The translations under genes were made by a program, and so were the position numbers. The notes beneath the pieces are model-generated. The model saw only the letters and a program-made list of their open reading frames with translations, was not told where the DNA came from and searched no databases. 64,000 nucleotides of DNA from Lumnitzera littorea (Eukaryota; Streptophyta; Magnoliopsida; Myrtales; Combretaceae). Location: NCBI GenBank assembly GCA_024138015.1, contig JAMXBB010000004.1:113523882-113587881 (forward strand). Reading direction: 5' to 3'. How positions within the stretch are numbered: the stretch's first letter is position 1; each line of letters starts with the position of its first letter. Shown piece after piece: positions 45,763 to 56,671 of this stretch.

Positions 45763-48490
45763 CTTATCCCCTATTCTCAATGGTGATCAACTCGGAAAAG
45801 AGAGTATTCAGGGAGGTTGATTTTATAGAGTTTCTGGACAAGTTTGCAATCTTAGCCTGATGAGGCTAGAGTGCTTGAAGAGGAGAAGGCTTAAGGAGGC
45901 CAAAGTACCTAAAGAGGCCAGAGAGCCAAAAAAGGTTAGGGAAGCAAGTAGGTTGTTCGAGTTAGACATGACTTATGCTAAGTAGAGCCGTAAAATAGGT
46001 TAGTTGGCTTCTAGTCCGTTAATATACGGGACTTGAGTGCCAAACATTGGATTTGAGTATTAACCCATTACCATTTGTTGGCTAAGGATTTTCAAGTGGC
46101 TCATTATCTATTTATTAGACAGACCAAGTGAGTTTATACTAGCTCATTGTCCATAGTGTGCAGGACTTAAAGCCATTGAGAGTTGCTAGTTAGTGAATTA
46201 TGTTTGCATGGGCTTAAAGTGGAGGTACTTCCTTATCCCTAATCTATTTTTGAGTTCTTGCATAAGTAAGCCTACTAAGAGTTAATAAAGTGTCATGAAT
46301 GTAAATAGATATAACTTGGTGTAGAAACCAAAAATTAAATGTGAATATCGTCAATATCACAGTATGAAGCGCAACATGAGATACATAACTACATAATGGA
46401 CACATAGACTACAAATGATTCAGCTTTCAAATAGGTATATTTACCTTTGTCCTCAATATTGGCTTCTTCAAATGCAATTCTTCTAGAATTGTTCGAACCC
46501 AAATTGTTGGCTTTGAATTATTGATCAACAGCTATGTACATGTTGAACTTAGTCGTGGAAATGCTTAGATAAGTAGAAATAGGCCGTAGAACAGCTTAGG
46601 GCGGCATGCATAGTTGAACAGCTTGAGTATAACTTATAGCTCGGAGTTTAACCATAGTAGCTTGGGCTTAAATTCTATATCAATACTCGTAATTTCTCAT
46701 CAATATGTAGCTATGTAGATAAGCTCGACAATTGATGTTTAAGAGAGCGTGTAGATTCAAAGTTCAGCATGGATTTGATTGCAACTTGGCAGAGCGAGTT
46801 GCTTGATCAACATTGGTCGGCTTTGAATTGAGTATACTTGGTCATAGTTGAGTCGCCTAAGGCAACTTCTATTGTATTAGAGTTGCCTAAGGCAACTTCT
46901 GTTGTATTAGAGTTGCCGAGTTGTAGCTGATTGAGAAAGCAAACTCCAGTCAAAAGGAGCTCAAAGTTCGAGCTCATGTTTGAGTATTGCTTGGCTCCTT
47001 GGGCTTTAGATGAATGACTCGGCAAAGTTGCTCGACCATGCTTCTCGGCAACTCAATTTGTCGGCATCAATAGCTTGGCGACTTGATGAGTCGAAGGCTC
47101 GACTTCTCAGCATCTCGGCATGTCAGCAGCGCTTGCACAATATACTAGATGTGACTTCAAGTTCCATTGAGGTTACTTGGCCATGGGGGACCACTCAGGA
47201 TTTGGAACTTCTCGGCACCTTGGAGTAACTTGGACATGCTCGACTTTTCGGCCATTCGGCATAAAACTTGATTCACAAGGAGTTCATTTTGACTCGGTAC
47301 TCTTCGTCGTTCAGCAGATCGCAGACAATATGGCTAGGAGAGATGTTTCTCAGCCTCTTGTGTCCCTCGATCTCTCAGCTATCGCGGCAGGCCAATGGAT
47401 GTAGCTCGACATCCATTTCTTGGCATCCATTTCTCCTATGTTGTGGATCTCGAAGGACATTAAGCTCTCACATACGACATGCACTGTTCTTCTACTTCCT
47501 TGTTTGAAGCAGGCGGTAGCCATGGATGACCAGTAGGTAACAGGGGCGATTTTCCCTCCATTGAATCCTCATCTCCTCCAAACAACAAAGAAGATGGTCG
47601 CAAGTTCTCTTTTACAGTAGCTTTAACTCGGCGAAATCTACATAAGGATCAATTTTGCTCGGCACAACAACTTAGTGGTTCAGCAATGGCTTAGCATGAA
47701 CTCTATTCCAGCCGTGTGTTTCTTGAGTTCATCTTTAAACTCTACAGTAAGCCTCATCATTATGACAGTTTGCAGCATCATTCATTTCAATATATAGTTT
47801 TGTTCAACATGATTCAAATCTTCGTGAAGCCTTCCAATGAGAAGCAAGAAATTCTTTGAGACGGCTGCTGACGAGAAGAGCCGAAGCCACAAATTCGTGG
47901 CTTGAATTACTCCGTAGTAATCGCTATCGGTAGACAAACACTGTAATTGCTGTTCGGCATGACATACAAAATATTGCCATTGTGTAGGAATAAGTTTACT
48001 TATGTGTAGCATTAAATAACAGAACCCTTTTCTTTTCTTTTGTTTTTTTTCTTCCAATCAATCCCACATAATTACTCTGAATAATTGAAGAAATCAGGTG
48101 ATGCACAAAGTAGAGGTTACGAACCTCATGACAACAGTTATGAACCAAATAGCAGGTGAAGTGGCAGTGGTTATGCTTCGAAAATGGCAATTATGAGCGG
48201 TTTTGGACCAAGCAAAAATGAGATTCCGATGGCTATGCAAGCCAAACATAATAACCACCAGCAAACTTTTGTCGAAAAGAAACTTTCTTGCATAGGGGGA
48301 AAATTATGATGCATCCTTGCTTATAGTTTCATGCTTCTTCTAAAGATAAGTATACCCTCGGTAAAATTTTGCCAAAAAAGTGAACAATAATTGAGACTGC
48401 ATTTCCTTAGCGAATTACCAATGAATGTGACTGGATGCAGAAAGAAAAATTCAACTTGGTGAAAGAGCTAAGCATGGAACGATAAAAATA

Positions 48491-48512
48491 TATTCCTATA
48501 GACGGTGCCAAT
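48491..48512 (-). promoter_or_regulatory. primer-binding site of element B
   Basis: The minus strand reads ATTGGCACCGTCTATAGGAA directly after the LTR end CGTCAACA. This is the TTGGCGCCGTCTGTGGGAA type with two transitions. It is the same type as the decayed site of element A. Confidence 0.75.
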
Positions 48513-48820
48513 TGTTGACGAGCGATTCTCGTTTCGATTTACGAACACCTGCAATACAAGAAAACGGCTACGGGAGACACCAGAGAGTGTTTCGGCATAG
48601 CCACTCCAATGCCTAAGTTAGTTTTCTTGTCATGTAGAGAGAGATATCAAGTAGTTACGATGTTCAAAGAATAGAAGAAAGTCCCCTTACCTAAAGTCTT
48701 GGTTGGTATTTATAATAAGTCTATGGAGATTGTCCTTAGACCGAGTCATTGGATCGAGCTTAGATATTAGACCAAGTAATATAAGTCTACATAACAATTA
48801 TCCAAAAATACCTATCAATA
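48513..48820 (-). repeat. 5' LTR of element B
   Basis: It reads TGTTGACGAGCG to CCTATCAATA on the plus strand. The length equals the other copy, 308 bp. Confidence 0.8.
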
Positions 48821-49900
48821 CTTAGGCGCTTTGGCCTCTTTAAGTCTTTGCGTCTTCAGGCGCTTTCACCTCCTCAAGCCCTCGCCCTCACCTCTTCAGG
48901 CGCTTTAGCCTCCTCAAGCCTTTGTCTCTTAAGGTACTCTCGCCTCTTCAAGCACTTTGGCTTGTTTAGGCCTTCGCCTCTCTAGGTGCTCTCGCTTCTT
49001 CAAGTGCTCTGATCTCTTCAAGCCTTCACCTCTTCAAGCACCTTAGCCTTTTCAGGCATTCTTGCTTCTTCAGTCTTCACCTCTATACCCACGCAAACAT
49101 AATTTGCTAATGGGATGCTTCTTAATAACTCTAAGTCCTATAATTGATTTAGACCACAAGAAAGCAAGCTAAGGTCCTATACTTTAACAAACCAGAGGCC
49201 AGTCAGCCTATCTTATGACTTAGCATAAGTCATATCTAACCTAAGTGACTTTCATGCTTTCCCAGCCTTTTCAGGTACTTTAGCCTCTCCAGGCTCCCAG
49301 CTCTTCAGGCATACTTACCTCTCCTAATGCTCTTTGCCTCTTTAGGTGCCCTCACTTCTTTAGGCACCTCAGCCTTTTCAAACACATTAGCCTCTTATGC
49401 TTTCACCTTTTCAGGTCTTCACCATTTTACGCATACCAATATTTATAAGTGCTTTGGCCACTCCCACCTTTTGCCTCTTTAGGCTTTTGCCTCATCAAGC
49501 ATTCTAGCCTCATTAAGCCAGGATTGCAAACTTGTTTAGAAACATCATAAAATTAACCTCCCTTAATACTCTCTTTTCCAAGTTGATCACCAAAGAGATT
49601 GGTGGGCAAGTGTTGATAGGTATTTTTAGATAATTGTTATGTAGGCTTATATTACTTGGTCCAATATCTAAGCCTAGTCCAAGGACAATCTCCATAGACT
49701 TACTATAAATACCAGCCAAGTCCCCAGGTAAAGGGACTCTCTTTCATTCTTTGAATATCATAACTACTTGATATTTCTCTACATGACAAGGAAACTAACT
49801 TAGGCATCGGAGTGGCCGCGCTAGAACACCTTCCAATACCCCCCGTAGCCGCTTTCTTGTGTTACAGGTATTTGTATACCGGAATGAGAATCACCCGTCA
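48821..49900 (+). mobile_element. Element C: 3' end of a B-type element, plus orientation
   Basis: The plus strand runs through GCCTCTTCAGGCGCTTT-like short repeats (48821-49090 and 49260-49515), then TTGATCACCAAAGAGATTGG, GGTGGGCAAG as polypurine tract, and an LTR at 49611-49900. The block 49230-49620 is the inverted counterpart of 45753-46000 in B. C has no 5' half; it abuts B's outer LTR edge directly. Confidence 0.7.
49611..49900 (+). repeat. 3' LTR of element C
   Basis: It starts TGTTGATAGG, has the TATA box TATAAATA at 49704-49711, and ends TCACCCGTCA. The last bases of the B LTR (ACA) are not preserved. Confidence 0.75.
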
Positions 49901-50303
49901 ATCGTCTCAAAGACGAAATTACTTAGGATCCAACTGGAGGCAAAGGGTTTACTCTTACTCACCCGGCTATTAGGGCCCTTACTCATCTTAGGCACATCGA
50001 ATAAGTCCTTAGGAGGGGGCAAGGGAGAGTATGCATATATATCCCTTAGGATGGCATTGATGAGCTTGGTCCTATTTAACGCCTCCATCACCAACCTAGT
50101 GGACTTATTGAGTTGTACCAATGATGAGACTTCGTCTTCTCCTACTTAGGGGAAGATCACTCCTTGTAGACTTAGAGTTAGAAATTTTATGCCGTGATAA
50201 GTTAGAACCCGCCTTACCTGTGTTAGCTGACATAGTTGCGAAAGTTGATGAAGAAGGCTCAAGTTTGAAAAGCTTTCAAAGAAAGTTTGACGCAAAAGAG
50301 TGA
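49901..50303 (-). pseudogene. antisense ORF of element A, upstream part
   Basis: Minus-strand text includes a 70-codon open piece: MVQLNKSTRLVMEALNR, LINAILRDIYAYSPLPPP, FDVPKMSKGPNSR, then SWILSNFVFETI, where element C interrupts. Resuming at 45454 restores reading toward LLCSLTNLVKG after a small shift, so both parts most likely form one gene. The start codon is not certain; M at 50121 opens the longest piece. Confidence 0.55.
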
Positions 50304-51035
50304 AATTCATAGTAATAGAACAAAGAGATTGTAGAAAAGTGATCTCCCGTTGTGATTATGTTATTTATAGGCTAAGCTTCTGGGAAACCGTATAGGTAGT
50401 TATAGGGATTTGTATAAGCATAAATCCTTTGAAATGCTACAGGGTAGATACATGGAGTTAAGGTCGATCCGATGGTCACCTTTAAAAGGTAAAACGCATG
50501 TAGCTGCACGTTATTCTACTATGATAGGACACTTATCACATCATATTAAATACATGGAAATCAAGCCATGACGAGCGCCGTTCACACCTCCAACTTCTAC
50601 CTAGTCAACATGCTAAAAGCACAACGTCCTAGATTGAGTAATCATACTTGCTTGGTCCATGACGAGCACCATAAGGCCAGGCCTGCTTGACTCTTCAATT
50701 GCCTACCCAGTCGAATGCAAAGATATTTTGCTCTAACGTTCTAACCAAAGCTTTGTCTTGCTCGAATCGTCGATACTTTGCTTTGGCTCAATTGTTGATA
50801 CCTCGACTCTTCCTACTTCAAGCATCTTCGCCCCGACTATTCACCACCTTGAACACATTTATCCCAAATATTCATCATCTCGGATATCTCCACCTTATCC
50901 TTTTACTAACCCAGACCTATATCCTTGCCATGTCAGTTTGATAGCACCAACTTGAGCCCCTATGAGTTAGATTGACTATATGCCTGAGTAGCTGATATAT
51001 CCCTTCTCCTTACCTTCACCTCAGCAAGGAGACTG
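50304..51035 (+). other. 3' non-coding region of element A
   Basis: No coding sequence is recognised; short ORFs near 50687 and 50758 lack motifs. TGACGAGCGCCGTTCA near 50572 and CATGACGAGCACCATAAG near 50659 are similar words. Confidence 0.45.
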
Positions 51036-51047
51036 CGAGGGGGCAAG
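51036..51047 (+). promoter_or_regulatory. polypurine tract of element A
   Basis: CGAGGGGGCAAG stands directly before the LTR start TGTTGACATGG. Confidence 0.75.
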
Positions 51048-51415
51048 TGTTGACATGGCGCAAGATAAGGATAAGAGAGACCAAGTCGACACCCACTTCA
51101 GATATATGTGGGACATGTCGAATATCATGAGCCTACTTTCCCACACTTATGGGAGATGATCCCTCTCACTAACTGTCCTCCAAATGCCGACTCCACTCTA
51201 CTATAGATACCAGTCCATCACTTAACAATAAGGCTCTCTACATTTTGAGCACTAAAGCTTACCTATTACACCTAAGCATCCTCTAGAATACACTACTAAT
51301 TTAAGTATTATAGTAGCCATGTCGAATAGTATCCCAACGTCCCCTCACAGTACTAACTTTACAGGCTTACCACATGCAAAGCCTAATCACTACTAACAAA
51401 TATCTTGAGACAACA
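51048..51415 (+). repeat. 3' LTR of element A
   Basis: 368 bp, TGTTGACATGG to GAGACAACA, with TGTTG/CAACA ends. The TATA box is decayed (TATAGATA near 51213). It is similar to 3193-3583 throughout. Confidence 0.85.
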
Positions 51416-52944
51416 GAGCGGTTATTTAAATCCCTTGAAACTTTAGTAATATAGATAAGTACGCGTCAATTTATAATAATTAACAAAACATATTTTCTTT
51501 TAGGTTTTATTAAATTATCTATCTTCTTCGTCTATCTAAAAAAAAAAATATTCACTTGCTATTGTCACTTATATTCTTAATTTGTAATGATTATTCATTA
51601 TTAGTACAAATTCAAGTTTTATTTTCTACAAACTAAAGTTTTTATTATATATATGCGTATTGTGATGTGTCAACGGCTAGTATTATATATATGGAGAAGC
51701 ACTTGAAGTCAATACAAGCCACCAAACGGATGACTACATAAAGGTAAATGCCAATGAATTCCTAATGCCAAACAGAAGAATGCTTATAATGAAAAACACA
51801 ATAATAAGGCACATGCTTCATCCCAATAGTTTTATTGAATTTTATTGACGTTATTACAGCAACAAATCCAACGAGAATGAGAGAAGCAAAGCAACGAAGC
51901 CCATACAACACAACACGATGGAGGCATCGTGTGCTACAAACTTTGGTGATCATTTCTGGGAGCATTGAGTGCACACACTCAATAGACGTTGTAGCTACAT
52001 TAAGCACACACCCCCTATGATGTAGTTTCCATTCTCAATAATGACAAATCTTAAGTAGCCACGATACACAGAATGTTATGTAAAGTTTTGATTATGTGAA
52101 TTCTTGCTCCTCTAGTTAATTAAAAAGAAGAAGTTATGTGAATTTTTGTTCTCTCTCTAGTCAGTTTAAAAGTAATAGTTAGTTGTCTCGTTCTTTTTAA
52201 TTATGCCCTCCTAACTTCCGCCAGTGGTTGTCTTGATCACGAAGTAGGTCGGCATCCACGCGTTCGACACCTCCTTCTTTAACATGGTGTAGTGGATGCT
52301 CTGATAATCGTACCCTTTTCTTTAAGCTAGCTTGTTTTCTTTCTTTTTTTTTTTTTTTTTTTTTTATTTTCGCCCTTGTATTTACTATGAGCCAGGTTAG
52401 CCTCGACTTTATTAGTTGGCGAGAAGAAATGCAACTCTATTGAGGCACAAATGCCCATGCAGGTCTTGAGGAGATGAGGCACATGGCCGTGTATGCCCCC
52501 TTGTACAGCATGTATCTTCCGATGTAACATCGAGCACCACCACCATTGACAATCAGTGACAACGAAATCCTCGTGGTATCTATATCAAACAAATGGTCAG
52601 TGGTATAAAGATCATAGCTCAAATATGTATGTTCTGAGTGGGGAATTTTTGGATTATAATTATGAGAACTGTATGGTTGTAACAATTGAAGGCATGTTTC
52701 ACCCAAATTCGGCCATAAAATTGGTCCAGTTCAACTCTAATTTAATTTCGATTGAATTGTAGTTGAATTTGATTTTACTCATATAACCTTTAACTCTATT
52801 ATATGCTTGGATCAATTACTCAGAGTCGAGTCTGACATTATTTGCATATCCAATATAGAAAAATTAGTATATTTAACTCTCTAACTTTATATTTTTCAAT
52901 AGTACTGTTCTCTTCTCATTCTTGCCTATGTCCATTCTCTCTGC

Positions 52945-52983
<39 letters not shown>

Positions 52984-54900
52984 GACAACTATGTGAAATT
53001 ATACAATATATGATGATTTTCATTTATATATCGTCGCTTATTCGTATTTCTAAATATGTGATGATAGGTAAATGTATGTAGGTAATTATACAGTTCAAGT
53101 AACCATGCAATATATAACTATAATGGCTATACATTACAAAACTATACAGTATAACTATCTTTTCCATTATACATGTTTCAATGCAATACATATTACAAGT
53201 GATTGCGTGGCTTTTACAACTATATAAAAGTCTCTAATGGATGAATTTTTTTCTAAATACATAAATTAGTCATTTTACATAAATTATGTATTATAAATAC
53301 TCAAAAACAAGTTATAACATGTCTTATGCAATAGACATATGCATATGGTCTGATTGTGTTTTTTGTTTCTTTAAGCAAAATGGAAATACTTAACCTATAA
53401 CTGAATACAATTTTAAGAGTAAATATTTAACAAATTCTGAAATCATTATAATTTCTTGATATATTAACACACTCCATAAACCATAATTTATATAATCAAG
53501 GTTATTATGACTATATGTTAATTATATTGAATGACGTTAAATGATAGTGTATGTTCTATTACATATATAATATTTTATGTCTACCATACAACCATATGAT
53601 ATATGTAAGTATATGTAAATATATGGTGTATATATATGTGTCCATGTGTGTTATTCACGGAGAAAAACGTGATAGGAGGATATAAATTTTTCCTTTTTCT
53701 TCGTATTTAAACTTACATTTTAAAATTTTTCCTTTCAAGACCTAAATGTTAAAAAGCATGCAAAATAAAATCCCCATCACTCTTTATTACAAGACCACTA
53801 ATGTTTCATCTTGAAATGAGAAAAAAAGTACACATTTTTCCTTTTTTTTTCATATTTTTTCATGCCTTTCGCTTTAAGACCTACATTTTTATATTTATTT
53901 TTATTTTCACTTTAGGACCTATGCTTTTCCATTTCAAGACCTGGCTTTTAACAATACTCGTAATGGAAAGCAACAAAGATTCTATTTTCACTCTTTTTTT
54001 TTTTTTTTATAAATTACGTCTTAAAATGTTGAAAATGAAAACGTAGGTCCAAACTTAGAAGAAGCTTAGATCTTTATTCTAGTGTATTTTTCTGTCTTTA
54101 AAATATGTTTTCATATATGATTTCTCGTTATTTAATATAAATACATTATAGATAATAAGAACATTTAAAAGTAAATATTAGAAATGATATTTTCTTGATA
54201 TTTGTGTTTTAGAAAAAGTGGTCGCCTGACCATTAAGAAAAAATGGTAACTATATGAAAGCGTGGATGAATACTGATAAGTTAAACGGGTGGATATTTGA
54301 CTGGTATATACCTAAAATGGATGTATTATAAAATGGAGGTATTATAGAAGATGCCAAAATGAGTATATCGATTTTAATATTATGCATTATAGTCTATGCA
54401 AGTAAAAAATAAAAATAAAAAGGTAAACTAAATTCTCGATATATGTAGTAGTAAGTAAATGAAGAGTATATATATTATATAAACGATTAAGACTTTTCTC
54501 TCGACATGTACACACTTCAACATTGCAGGTTTTCTAATGTAAATGTAATATAGCCTACATATGCACTTTTGATCTAAGGGAGGAGACTGTCTCAAACTCA
54601 ATGTTCTCAACTAACCCGGTCTTTTAACTCTCTCTTAACCCCACTCTCTCATAATCCCCACGTTTGGTCTAATATTTCAGCCTTTTCCATGTTCCACACA
54701 CATACACACACACAAAAGCCTACATAAGACATGCCTCATGTGACAACAAAGATAATTGTTTTCCAAATGAAACAGAAAAATAAATTAAGACAAATCAATC
54801 AAAAATAGGAAATCAAAATTTATTAACAATCTTTAATAAGACAATTAATAAGAATGAATGTTAAAAACGAGAGTATAAGGGTGATTTTATTTGTCTCTAG
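51416..54900. other. AT-rich gene-poor stretch right of element A
   Basis: No supported gene. Short frames on both strands at 51762-52020 and 52230-52760 look somewhat protein-like (minus strand TMLKKEVSNAWMPTYFVIK near 52240), but they are broken and not recognised. The stretch also holds a T run at 52346-52364 and AT-rich sequence with many TATA-like words. Confidence 0.4.
52947..52981. repeat. (CT)n microsatellite
   Basis: An uninterrupted CT tract of about 35 bases ends in CATGAC. Confidence 0.95.
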
Positions 54901-55375
54901 GTTTTACTTACTATAAATCTCGTGAGTAAGAGTTTTGCTCTTCTCTCTTTAAAGCATCGATCCTAGAGCAACTTTAGTGCTCGTTATGTGCAAGATTCTC
55001 TCTACAACATCAATAGGTAAGATCTGTCTCTTATTGATTCAAGAATCATATCTTGCTAAAACGATAACAGGATCGTAATCTTAAATTCTCATTGATATTA
55101 TAGAGAAAATGGAATCAAGATTTGTTGCAGGAACGCACAAGAAGAGGCAAGTCATCTATCATGCTCCTTAATGATTTCTTCTTAACCTCGATAGAAATCT
55201 AATACCTTTGTTATACTAGGGAAGGATTGTTGCTAGGGGATTAAGGGATACATTTCTATTTAGACGACCCTTAGATGATCAAAGATTTGAGGTAACTAAT
55301 GAAATATTTCTCATGTTTTCTTTACGTTAACCCTAGAATTATAACCTATTGTTGATTTAGAAGACTATCATACTT
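54901..55375. other. promoter-like stretch, origin unclear
   Basis: ACTATAAATCTCGTG near 54911 resembles a TATA box, followed by TCTCTCTTTAAAG and CTACAACATCAATAGG. This is the look of an LTR transcript start, but no partner copy or ends were found. Confidence 0.3.
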
Positions 55376-55770
55376 CGAAGAGGTAGAATTACAATAATTC
55401 TGTCGTGTGAACTATCCTAAGATAAGAGTTGATTTTACAGCTACTATCATATATCTAGTTCATATTAAACGTACTTGACTCTACTACTTTAAAGCATCCA
55501 ATTCAGTACTTACTTGATATAAACTTGTAAAATAATCTTTAAAAATAAATAAGAACATAAACTTATAGTTTGACTTTTTAGAAAAGTAGTCGTAAAACCC
55601 ATAAGTACATGTTACTTGGTTTATAGACCATAATATTGAAAACTAGTGAGCCCTTTGAGAAGCCTTGAGTAGTTGTCTTAGGAGTTAGAAAAAAATATCA
55701 ATAATAAGACAAAAATCCAACTAAATTCTTCCTGATCCTCACTCTTCGATCTTGTTTTCTAAAATTATGG
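55376..55770 (-). repeat. fragment of the I/F/H/J LTR family
   Basis: GTGTGAACTATCCTAAGATA, TACAGCTACTATCATAT, TCTAGTTCATATTAA and CTACTTTAAAGCATCC follow the order seen at 15295-15400 in LTR I and 37690-37800 in J. Only the terminal part of the LTR is present, and the right limit is approximate. Confidence 0.55.
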
Positions 55771-56631
55771 TTAGTGTACGGTAGTTATAATTCCACTCTA
55801 AACTTGCAAGACAAACTATAAGGAGAATGAGTCATAACTTGCTTAATAAATGAAACAAAGATAAAAGCATGTATTTGTAAAGGGTCATTTAGGTAACTAA
55901 GCCTTTAACCCAATTTAATACCATAGGCCGGTACCTTAAGCTAGTAACAAAGTTTGTGAAATCAGTCCAATTAAGGATGTTTTAAGGAGATTTGGTTTGG
56001 TAAACTTAGAATGAGGATCACCAGATAGGATATTCCACTCTTAGCTTTGTTCAGTCATCTTATGCATGAAAAACAAGACTAAAAAATAGTGTTTTGGGGC
56101 CTATTTAAGCTTCATTTCAGCTTATTGGGTCTTAAGAAGACTCAGTTAGTCTTTAAGCCAAATAATAATAATAATGGGCCTTCTTTAGCTAACAAAATCC
56201 TTAAGCTTACTTAAACCCATGTCCAAGCCCAAGAAAGATAAAGAGATGATAATATTTAATAAAAGAACCCAATCTTAACCATCCATCTTAAAGCTATTCG
56301 ATGGACAAAATTAATCTTTACACTTTATAAATAAGAGGCTTTTTCTCTCATTTGGTGGATTAAGAACATTGGTAAGCTTAAGACAAACAATAGAGTTATG
56401 CTAAAATCACTTTAGAGAGGATCAAATAAGTAATTCGATCGAGAACGATCAAGAACACCAAGTCTAATCTACTGTCACACGTGTACATTCAAAATATCGA
56501 GTTTATCCGTTCTTCCTCTCATACCTCTTCTTAACGATGTCCCTCTATGTGTCATCAGTTTAAGATGTCTCCTAGGTTGAGTGGCACACTCGTTGCATGT
56601 GATCAGCTAGCTACAACAACCTTACTCTACA
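55771..56631 (+). repeat. probable 5' LTR of element L, start unknown
   Basis: It has a TATA box (CTTTATAAATAAGAGGC, 56323-56340) and an end CTCTACA directly before a primer site, as expected for an LTR. No second copy occurs before the window's edge, so the left limit is a guess. The part before 56000 may not belong to it. Confidence 0.45.
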
Positions 56632-56634
56632 TTA

Positions 56635-56652
56635 TTTGGCGACTTCACTAAA
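56635..56652 (+). promoter_or_regulatory. primer-binding site of element L
   Basis: TTTGGCGACTTCACTAAAG, four bases after the LTR end. It is the same class as the site of element K. Confidence 0.65.
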
Positions 56653-56671
56653 GAAGGAAAGACTTGATGTA

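Larger units (their letters stand above)
45455..48820 (-). mobile_element. Element B: small non-coding LTR element, minus strand
   Basis: Two 308-bp LTRs in the same orientation (45455-45762 and 48513-48820) enclose 2.75 kb. The primer site is beside the right LTR and the polypurine side is beside the left, so it reads leftward. No gag or pol is present. The interior has a CTCGGCA-rich block at 46600-47480 and short GCCTCTTCAAG-like repeats near 45860-45960. It interrupts A's antisense ORF together with C. The flanks ACTAT and CTTAG do not match, in line with the right neighbour being the related element C and not host sequence. Confidence 0.75.
3193..51415 (+). mobile_element. Element A: Tat-like Ty3/gypsy retrotransposon, host of the whole nest
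   Basis: The two LTRs (3193-3583 and 51048-51415) are clearly the same sequence in the same orientation. Between them, in plus-strand order, lie gag, a protease trace, the end of RT, RNase H, integrase and a long 3' region that carries an antisense ORF. The order gag-PR-RT-RH-INT, the TTGGCGCC-like primer site and the antisense ORF fit the Tat lineage (Grande, Retand and relatives); the lineage call is inference. A's own sequence is about 9.5 kb in three blocks (3193-5475, 39796-45454, 49901-51415). The rest is inserted elements. The part of pol from the end of protease to the RT active site is missing, so deletion accompanied the insertions. No matching target duplication is seen at the outer ends. 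Confidence 0.75.

Noticed and set aside
52230..52760. Possible host gene fragment on the minus strand (TMLKKEVSNAWMPTYFVIK and following)
   Set aside because: Frames are short and broken, no family was recognised and no exon borders are convincing; too weak for a gene call.
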